Below, piece by piece: positions 5,849-11,315 of a stretch of DNA of 11,315 nt (position 1 is the stretch's first letter; every line of letters starts with the position of its first letter). The position numbers and the translations under genes are program-made. Source of the DNA: JALNYB01 sp023230065 (lineage in GTDB: Archaea; Thermoplasmatota; Thermoplasmata; Methanomassiliicoccales; Methanomethylophilaceae); the NCBI GenBank assembly GCA_034006405.1, contig JAVESW010000035.1, positions 1 to 11,315 on the forward strand. The letters run 5' to 3'. The notes beneath the pieces were generated by a model. The model did no database searches and was not told the DNA's origin. It saw only the letters and a list, made by a program, of their open reading frames with translations.

Positions 5849-8485
5849 ATGACGGACATAGGCACCTGCACTAAAAAGCTGAAAACTGAAGAAGGCGAGA
5901 TTACTATCTACAGCCTCAGAGAACTCGAAGAAAAGGGTTTTATAAAGGATCTTAAAAAGATGCCTTACTCCATAAAGGTCATAGTTGAATCACTTTTGAG
6001 ACAGCGGGATGGTTCCATCATAACAGATGAAGATGTGGAAACCATCGCATCCTGGAATTCCGAAAAGAACACAGACCGTGACATTCCGTGGATTCCCGCA
6101 AGAGTACTTCTTCAGGACCTTACCGGCGGAGCCGCGATTGCAGATCTTGCATCGATGAGAGAAGCAGTTTCAGCGATGGGAAAAGATCCCGAAATAATAA
6201 ATCCGTTGGTTCCGGTAGATCTCGTCATAGATCATTCGATCCAAACGGATTTTGCAGGATGTCCCGATGCCCAGGAACGCAACGAAGAAGTAGAATTCCA
6301 AAGGAACAAAGAAAGATACGCACTGTTCAAATGGGCACAAAAATCATTCAGGAACTTCCGTGCCGTACCTCCTGGAAACGGCATATGCCATCAGGTGAAT
6401 CTGGAATATCTCTCCCCCCTTATACATGTCAAAGAAAAGAACGGAGTACTCACCGCATATCCCGATTCGTGTTTCGGAACTGACTCGCACACAACTCAGA
6501 TCGACGGACTAGGTGTCGTCGGATGGGGAGTCGGAGGAATCGAAGCAGAAGCCGTGATGGTAGGACAGCCCAGTTACATGAAATTACCGGATGTCATCGG
6601 ATTCAAACTGATCAACAAATTATCTCCGGGCATCACAGCAACAGACCTTGTTCTAACTATAGTACAACTACTCAGAAAGAAGGGTGTAGTAGGAAAGTTC
6701 GTTGAATTCTACGGACCTGGCTACAGTAACCTCTGCCTCGCAGACAGATCCACCATCGCGAATATGGGGCCTGAATACGGAGCAACAATGGGATACTTCC
6801 CTATCGACGAGAAAACGATAGAATACCTGAAACTTTCAGGAAGAGACCCAAAACATATCGATACAGTAGAAAAATACGCCAAAGAGCAGACCCTTTGGTA
6901 TACTGAAGAACCAGAATACACCGACACCCTAGAATTAGATCTTTCAACCGTAGAACCGTGTCTTGCGGGATTCAAGAGACCTCAGGACAGGATCCCGTTA
7001 TCTAAGATGAAAGAAGAGTTCGAAAACACTCTCAAAGCACTTGGTACAGAACAGAAGAAAAAGCCTGTCTCGGATATGATGGGAGACGGATCGGTAGCCA
7101 TTGCTTCGATCACATCGTGCACGAACACGGCCAACCCCTCGGTCATGGTAGCAGCAGGGCTTGTAGCGAAGAAAGCATGCGAATTCGGACTGAAACCGAA
7201 GGACTATGTCAAGACCTCGCTGGCCCCGGGATCAAAAGTCGTAACGGAATATCTGAAGAATTCAGGCCTTCAGTCGTACTTGGACAAACTCGGATTCCAA
7301 TGTTGTGGATACGGATGCATGACCTGCATCGGTAACAGCGGACCCCTTTCAGAAAAAGTAAGCAACACGATAAAAGCGAACGACCTCGTGGTTGCCGCTG
7401 TAGCATCAAGCAACAGGAACTTCGAAGGACGCATACATGCTTTGGTGAAGGCTAACTATCTCGCCTCACCGCCTCTTGTGGTGGCCTTTGCGATCGCAGG
7501 ACGCGTCGATATCGATATGGACCGCGAACCTCTCGCGACTGTGAACGGAAAAGATGTTTATCTCAAGGACATCTGGCCAACCGATAAGGAAATTGAGGAT
7601 ATCACAGAAAAATATGTGACCTCAGAAACATACATATCCCAATACAGAGACATATTCAAAGGTTCCAAAAGATGGGATTCCATCGAGTGCAAGGATTCAC
7701 CGTTATTCGAATGGAATGAAAAATCCACCTATATCAGAAATCCTCCGTTCTTTGATGAATTATTCGAAGAACCGGAAATAAAGAACATTAAACATGCAAG
7801 ATGCCTGGCTAAATTGGGAGATTCCATAACAACCGATCATATCTCCCCCGCAGGATCATTCGGACCCGATTCCGACGCGGGAAAATACCTTATCTCATTG
7901 GATATCCCGGAAGAAGATTTCAACTCATACGGATCAAGAAGAGCCGATCACGAGATCATGGTCCGCGGGACCTTTGCCAACATCAGATTGAGAAACCAGC
8001 TCACTCCTGAAAAAGAAGGAAGCTCCTCGATATATTTCCCTGACGGCGAACAGGATACCATCTACGAGGTCTCCAGAAAATACGATGAGGATATGACCCC
8101 GTTGATAATCCTTGCAGGCAAGGAGTACGGAACAGGAAGCTCAAGGGACTGGGCAGCCAAAGGACCGTTGCTGTTAGGCGTCAAAGCCGTCATAGCAGAA
8201 TCGTTCGAAAGGATCCATAGATCCAACCTCGTGGGAATGGGTATCGTTCCGCTGCAGTTCCTTGAAGGACAGACAACAGAAACACTTCACCTGAACGGTT
8301 CAGAAACATTCGACATAGATCTTAAGGACCTGGAACCAAGAGGAACTATCTGCATCACAGCATACAGGGACGGAAGGAAACTAGAATTCGACACTGTTTG
8401 CAGGGTTGATGTACCAGTTGAAATGGAATATATCGCGAATGGCGGCATTCTGCAGTACGTTCTGAGGAGAATGATCAACGAATAA
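5849..8485 (+). CDS. acnA: Aconitate hydratase, AcnA/IRP type
   Basis: An 878-residue cytosolic [4Fe-4S] enzyme, the normal length of the AcnA family, that interconverts citrate and isocitrate through cis-aconitate. The three cluster ligands are visible: Cys424 in ITSCTNTANPSV, and Cys490 and Cys493 in GYGCMTCIGNSGP. Other landmarks are DHSIQTDFAG (128-137), the PGNGICHQVNLEYL segment (175-188), the FGTDSHTT segment (209-216), and the mobile C-terminal domain with KEYGTGSSRDWAAKG (about 758-772), then ESFERIHRSNLVGMGI. The start is set by GAGGGGAG five bases before the ATG; translation would begin MTDIGTCTKK. It is transcribed alone, divergent from the PAP2 gene, with a tRNA gene 44 bases downstream. 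In a strict anaerobe it would serve a partial citrate pathway to 2-oxoglutarate and glutamate; that role is inference. No sign of truncation. Confidence 0.97.
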   Translation: MTDIGTCTKKLKTEEGEITIYSLRELEEKGFIKDLKKMPYSIKVIVESLLRQRDGSIITDEDVETIASWNSEKNTDRDIPWIPARVLLQDLTGGAAIADLASMREAVSAMGKDPEIINPLVPVDLVIDHSIQTDFAGCPDAQERNEEVEFQRNKERYALFKWAQKSFRNFRAVPPGNGICHQVNLEYLSPLIHVKEKNGVLTAYPDSCFGTDSHTTQIDGLGVVGWGVGGIEAEAVMVGQPSYMKLPDVIGFKLINKLSPGITATDLVLTIVQLLRKKGVVGKFVEFYGPGYSNLCLADRSTIANMGPEYGATMGYFPIDEKTIEYLKLSGRDPKHIDTVEKYAKEQTLWYTEEPEYTDTLELDLSTVEPCLAGFKRPQDRIPLSKMKEEFENTLKALGTEQKKKPVSDMMGDGSVAIASITSCTNTANPSVMVAAGLVAKKACEFGLKPKDYVKTSLAPGSKVVTEYLKNSGLQSYLDKLGFQCCGYGCMTCIGNSGPLSEKVSNTIKANDLVVAAVASSNRNFEGRIHALVKANYLASPPLVVAFAIAGRVDIDMDREPLATVNGKDVYLKDIWPTDKEIEDITEKYVTSETYISQYRDIFKGSKRWDSIECKDSPLFEWNEKSTYIRNPPFFDELFEEPEIKNIKHARCLAKLGDSITTDHISPAGSFGPDSDAGKYLISLDIPEEDFNSYGSRRADHEIMVRGTFANIRLRNQLTPEKEGSSSIYFPDGEQDTIYEVSRKYDEDMTPLIILAGKEYGTGSSRDWAAKGPLLLGVKAVIAESFERIHRSNLVGMGIVPLQFLEGQTTETLHLNGSETFDIDLKDLEPRGTICITAYRDGRKLEFDTVCRVDVPVEMEYIANGGILQYVLRRMINE

Positions 8486-8496
8486 ATTCCGATATC

Positions 8497-8503
8497 TTTA
8501 ATA
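8497..8503 (+). promoter_or_regulatory. TATA-like element of the tRNA-Pro gene
   Basis: TTTAATA lies about 30 bases before the first base of the mature tRNA, the expected place for an archaeal TATA box. It implies transcription from its own promoter with a 5' leader of only a few bases. It lies just after the aconitase stop. Confidence 0.55.
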
Positions 8504-8529
8504 GCAGAAGATAAATCATCCCTTAATGT

Positions 8530-8602
8530 GGGCCCGTGGGGTAGCTTGGTATCCTTGTAGGTTCGGGACCTATTGACTCCGGTTCAAATCCGGGCGGGCC
8601 CA
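8530..8602 (+). tRNA. tRNA-Pro, anticodon CGG
   Basis: A complete 73-base cloverleaf without intron. The acceptor stem GGGCCCG (8530-8536) pairs with CGGGCCC (8595-8601), with discriminator A at 8602. The D arm is short, with loop residues AGCTTGGTA. The anticodon stem GTAGG/CCTAT (8557-8561, 8569-8573) has one G-U pair. The anticodon loop TTCGGGA places C-G-G at 8564-8566, with G37 as is usual for proline. The T stem TCCGG/CCGGG encloses TTCAAAT. It reads CCG codons. The 3' CCA is not encoded (CTC follows), so it must be added after transcription, as is common in archaea. Confidence 0.97.
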
Positions 8603-8624
8603 CTCAATTCTGCTGGCTAATGTA

Positions 8625-8629
8625 TTTTT
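8625..8629 (+). terminator. T5 tract, possible tRNA terminator
   Basis: TTTTT lies 23 bases after the tRNA-Pro discriminator base, with further T-rich sequence up to about 8640. It is a plausible U-tract terminator for the tRNA transcript, but it is short. Confidence 0.35.
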
Positions 8630-8889
8630 CAACTTTAATTCCTGATTCGATGAACATATTCATACAGCATACCTTCAACAGAACAAATAAAGCAAGCTGC
8701 GATGTGTCCAGTACAACTCATTTACTTAAATAATACTTAAATTTTGATCAAATATAATCTCCAACAAATTATCTGTCATTTGATAATTAAATGGCCGTTA
8801 CATGGATTTCCGATTGAATGATACTGTTTGATCTCAACATACAAAAAATCGTCACTGACAATCTTCATTGCTGTAACAGTTTCCATGGT

Positions 8890-8906
8890 ATTTTAAAATT
8901 TAAAAT
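8890..8906. repeat. Perfect AT inverted repeat ATTTTAAA-A-TTTAAAAT
   Basis: Eight-base arms around one central base, immediately followed by GGGCCCC. It lies about 60 bases past the surface-protein stop on that gene's transcribed side. It could be part of a 3' end signal or a protein site. Composition alone makes short AT palindromes fairly likely here. Confidence 0.6.
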
Positions 8907-8932
8907 GGGCCCCTTATTTTCAATCGAAGACC

Positions 8933-8946
8933 ACTTAAATTTAAGT
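8933..8946. repeat. Perfect 14-base palindrome ACTTAAATTTAAGT
   Basis: An exact palindrome without spacer, 17 bases after the stop codon of the surface-protein gene (minus strand). The core ACTTAAAT also occurs near 8723 and ACTTAAATTT near 8738. Function unknown; a transcript-end structure or a DNA-binding site is possible. Confidence 0.6.
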
Positions 8947-8963
8947 TTTCATATACTGGTTTC

Positions 8964-11315
8964 TTAATCATCCTTTTTCTTTTTAAAAAGAATTATCAAG
9001 AATAATATCATCAACACCAATACAATTGCCACGATACTATAGATATACAATATGTAATCAGCAAAATTAGTATTATTTTCAATCGAAATCACTAAAGATA
9101 TTACTGTTATCTCAACATCTCCAATAACGCTGTCCATAGATACGGCACCGTCACTGTATGCGGTCTCGGTGATATCCACACCATTCATGAGAACAGTAAC
9201 GCTACTCAGAACGTGACCAGCATCGGCTGTTATTGTCAAAATAAGATTGCTGCCGGCAATAACGCTTGCCGGTCCTTCGTATGTCATATTATCTCCAGTG
9301 ATAATAACACTATAATTTACAACAGGTATTGGTGGCGATGGTACGGGTACTGCAACGGTTGTTGCAGATATAGTAACATCTCCAGTGACACTGCCGATAG
9401 ATACGACACCGCCGCTGTATGCAGCCTCAGTGATATCCGCACCATTCATTAGAACAGTAACGCCACTCAGAACGTAACCGGCATCGGCTGTTATTGTCAC
9501 GGTCAAACTGCTATTCTCCAATACAGTTGACGGAGCATCACATGACATGTTATCGCCTGATACTGCAACATCGAAAACCTGAGTCGCAATGAATCCTATG
9601 GTGATAGACGAACCGCCATCTCCGCTTGCGTTTAAATCTACAACAACAGATTCGGATCCGCTTTCGGTAGGTAATTTCTCATTTACATCATAGATGAATA
9701 AATTATGATCCAATGATCCCAATACTACAACTGCATCTGTACCGAGTGTTCCTTCCGGAAGATCTATCGAAAGGTCCGTTCCGCTGTCTATATGAGAAAG
9801 ATCACTGGCTGAAAGTACAAATATCGCACCGTTAACCGTGTAAGCAAAGTAATTTCTTGAATCGTCTACGACAGCTTTCAAAACCGTTTCACTGACCGTT
9901 AGTGAAGAAGCAACATTACCAACTCCTGCACCGGCACCGATATCCTGTGCATTCTTTCCGGCATATAAGATCAACGTCGGAGAATCAGAAACAACTACCG
10001 AGAGATCTGTGAGACGATTGTATTTTTCATTATTCAAATTAGATGTTATCCCTAGATATGCTAAACCTATTGCTGCGGCTCCGCATTCCTCATCGCCTGT
10101 GAGATATCCTCCTGCAAACGATCTGACTATTGTATCATCGCCCGAGATCTGTACATCCATCTGTGAATTTCCACGACCTGCGCCGATTCCTGGCGCATAT
10201 ATTCCTCCGTATGCAGTAACATTTGCACCGCCTCCTATATGCACATATGAATAGAGTATGGATCCCAACATGGCAGGCAATACGTGAAGGCCATCTTTCG
10301 CGAGTCTGGTGACCGCGTTTCCGATACCAGGTGCACTGTTGCCTCCTTGAGCATACACAGTAGCGCCATCGCTTATTGTGACCCTTACGATCCCATAATA
10401 TCCTGAACCTATTCCTGGTACACCTTTGTAATTATTGCCTTCACTAGTATCAATCGTATTGACACTGTTTGCGATCACGGTTGTATCATCACCCGATATG
10501 CTGATGTATGCATCAGTACCCATGCCTCCGCCTATCGGTGATGTCCAGTAATAACCGCTGGTCACATTGACATCGGTCGCTCCGGTACTGCTGTCTATTA
10601 TTATGACAGACAATACAAAATGTACGGGATCAGCAGAAGACCCTCCAGATGTTCCATACGTATTTCCAATGGATCCGCTGTTGACAGTAATATTTCCGCC
10701 GGTGATTGTCACCAGTGAGTTGGAGTGATGGGCCCCACCGATCGAACTATCAGATACTGTCACAAACCCACCTGTTATGGTGACTATTCCATTGAATCCT
10801 GTATAACTATTTCCCTCGTCATCCACGAAATCCACATTCAAATCGGAAGAATAATCAAGAGTCTGTATAGTGTCGAATGCACCTGAACCGATCGCAGCTC
10901 CTGCATATAGAAATGCAGTCGCTTTAGCAATTACAGTTCCACCGTTGATTGTAACGTAACCATTTCCGTTATATGCTCCTCCGATGGCTGCACCACCCAT
11001 ACTAGATGCTGCTACAGATATCGCATTTACTATCCCGCTTTTGATAATGATTGATCCGCTGTCTGTTTGACCCGTACAGGAATTACCTCCGATGCCTGCG
11101 GCCTTGTCTCCGCCTGTTGCAGTGAGACTTCCAATGGAAATATCTTCACTGCAGTCTTCGATAATTACGGTGGAACCCTCTTCGACGTAAAGTGCTGCAT
11201 AATTAGCTGCACCCGTCAAAGTATTGACTCCAATCAAAGAAATAGTGACAGAAGATGCAGTACCTTCCGATATTTTCTCAATTGATATTGCAGCTCCGCT
11301 TGTTGCATCGATAGT
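8964..11315 (-). CDS. Large repetitive cell-surface (adhesin-like) protein, beta-helix repeats and C-terminal membrane anchor (5' end outside window)
   Basis: The visible part is 783 residues and stays open to the window edge. The first edge-proximal residues read TIDATSGAAISIEKISEG, and the TTG at 11237 is an internal Leu, not a start. Roughly the first 470 residues are imperfect glycine-rich repeats with GIGG/AIGG turns, followed by VTINGGTV-like strands (for example YVTINGGTVIAKA, VTITGGNITV, VQISGDDTIV), as in parallel beta-helix surface proteins. A non-repetitive segment follows. Next come two near-identical domains with an 87-residue period, separated by a Pro-rich linker (PVPSPPIP). 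Last comes a hydrophobic segment (8985-9056) ended by KKKKDD. The signal peptide would be outside the window. This fits an extracellular protein anchored by its C-terminus. A role in adhesion or as a cell-surface component is inferred; no catalytic motif is seen. Confidence 0.85.
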   Translation of the reverse strand, partial: TIDATSGAAISIEKISEGTASSVTISLIGVNTLTGAANYAALYVEEGSTVIIEDCSEDISIGSLTATGGDKAAGIGGNSCTGQTDSGSIIIKSGIVNAISVAASSMGGAAIGGAYNGNGYVTINGGTVIAKATAFLYAGAAIGSGAFDTIQTLDYSSDLNVDFVDDEGNSYTGFNGIVTITGGFVTVSDSSIGGAHHSNSLVTITGGNITVNSGSIGNTYGTSGGSSADPVHFVLSVIIIDSSTGATDVNVTSGYYWTSPIGGGMGTDAYISISGDDTTVIANSVNTIDTSEGNNYKGVPGIGSGYYGIVRVTISDGATVYAQGGNSAPGIGNAVTRLAKDGLHVLPAMLGSILYSYVHIGGGANVTAYGGIYAPGIGAGRGNSQMDVQISGDDTIVRSFAGGYLTGDEECGAAAIGLAYLGITSNLNNEKYNRLTDLSVVVSDSPTLILYAGKNAQDIGAGAGVGNVASSLTVSETVLKAVVDDSRNYFAYTVNGAIFVLSASDLSHIDSGTDLSIDLPEGTLGTDAVVVLGSLDHNLFIYDVNEKLPTESGSESVVVDLNASGDGGSSITIGFIATQVFDVAVSGDNMSCDAPSTVLENSSLTVTITADAGYVLSGVTVLMNGADITEAAYSGGVVSIGSVTGDVTISATTVAVPVPSPPIPVVNYSVIITGDNMTYEGPASVIAGSNLILTITADAGHVLSSVTVLMNGVDITETAYSDGAVSMDSVIGDVEITVISLVISIENNTNFADYILYIYSIVAIVLVLMILFLIILFKKKKDD
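9116..9305 (-). repeat. Tandem domain repeat, copy 2 (membrane-proximal)
   Basis: This encodes the second copy of a beta-rich domain (LTITADAGHVLSSVTVLMNG, then DITETAYS). It lies exactly 261 bases from the matching copy. Over the best 70 bases (9169-9238 versus 9430-9499) only 5 bases differ, which indicates a recent in-frame duplication or gene conversion. Confidence 0.9.
9377..9566 (-). repeat. Tandem domain repeat, copy 1
   Basis: This is the first copy of the same domain in reading order (LTVTITADAGYVLSGVTVLM, then DITEAAYS). It resembles the Listeria-Bacteroides/bacterial-repeat style of surface modules with an ADAGY-V core. It is joined to copy 2 by a proline-rich linker. Confidence 0.9.

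Larger units (their letters stand above)
8603..8963. other. AT-rich intergenic region without a supported gene
   Basis: These 361 bases between tRNA-Pro and the end of the surface-protein gene hold no convincing coding sequence. The longest plus-strand reading frame I noticed is 27 codons, without a ribosome site. It contains a T5 tract after the tRNA, short ACTTAAAT repeats (near 8723, 8738 and 8933) and two perfect AT palindromes listed separately. It presumably carries the 3' ends of both flanking transcripts. I see no RNA gene or mobile-element ends. Confidence 0.5.

Noticed and set aside
8652..8735. Small plus-strand reading frame of 27 codons after tRNA-Pro
   Set aside because: No ribosome site, no recognisable protein features, and AT-rich composition that gives such frames by chance.
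8530..8913. Possible integration of an element at tRNA-Pro, with GGGCCC near 8907 as a repeat of the tRNA end
   Set aside because: The match is only six GC bases, with no T-arm copy, and no integrase is in the window.
11235..11237. TTG as start codon of the surface protein
   Set aside because: The frame continues upstream to the window edge with the same protein character, so this is an internal Leu codon.
8964..11315. CRISPR-like or mobile-element origin for the repetitive sequence
   Set aside because: The repeats are in-frame protein repeats of varying length inside one long coding sequence, with no spacers, terminal inverted repeats or transposase.

Overview
The window looks archaeal. 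It most likely comes from the Thermoplasmata/Methanomassiliicoccales side of the Euryarchaeota. The reasons are the archaeal mevalonate-entry cluster (HTH regulator, HMG-CoA synthase, thiolase-family protein, DUF35 Zn-ribbon protein), TATA-like promoter elements about 25 bases upstream of start codons that lack Shine-Dalgarno (SD) sites, a tRNA-Pro gene without an encoded CCA, and a large repetitive cell-surface protein. The taxonomic placement is inference from gene content; no marker gene in the window settles it.

Layout. Positions 1-3274 (minus strand) hold a tight operon, transcribed from right to left: a Cro/C1-type HTH regulator (2582-3274), HMG-CoA synthase (1529-2581), a thiolase-family protein (355-1524) and a DUF35 Zn-ribbon/OB-fold protein (1-355, running off the window). 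The genes touch, overlap by one base or are separated by four bases. In archaea the thiolase, DUF35 protein and HMG-CoA synthase form one complex that makes HMG-CoA for isoprenoid lipids. Here the HMG-CoA synthase keeps its Glu/Cys/His catalytic residues and the DUF35 protein keeps its four zinc cysteines. The thiolase has Gly where the nucleophilic Cys is expected and Tyr where the GHP histidine is expected. This is the most notable observation in the window.

Positions 3338-5768 hold a two-domain polyphosphate:AMP phosphotransferase (minus), a small AhpD/carboxymuconolactone-decarboxylase-like protein (plus) and a PAP2-family membrane phosphatase (minus). Positions 5849-8485 encode a full-length AcnA-type aconitase (plus). 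Two divergent intergenic regions (4763-4846 and 5769-5848) have mirrored layouts. Each has one near-palindromic TATA-like element about 25 bases from a gene without an SD site and about 58 bases from a gene with a strong one.

Positions 8530-8602 are tRNA-Pro(CGG) with its own promoter. An AT-rich stretch without genes (8603-8963) contains two perfect AT palindromes. From 8964 to the window end (minus) lies the C-terminal part of a large surface protein: glycine-rich beta-helix-like repeats, two nearly identical 87-residue-period domains and a C-terminal membrane anchor.

The genes form one clear pathway unit (mevalonate entry). The rest are probably independent metabolic, stress and surface genes. 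I see no transposon, CRISPR array or defence system.
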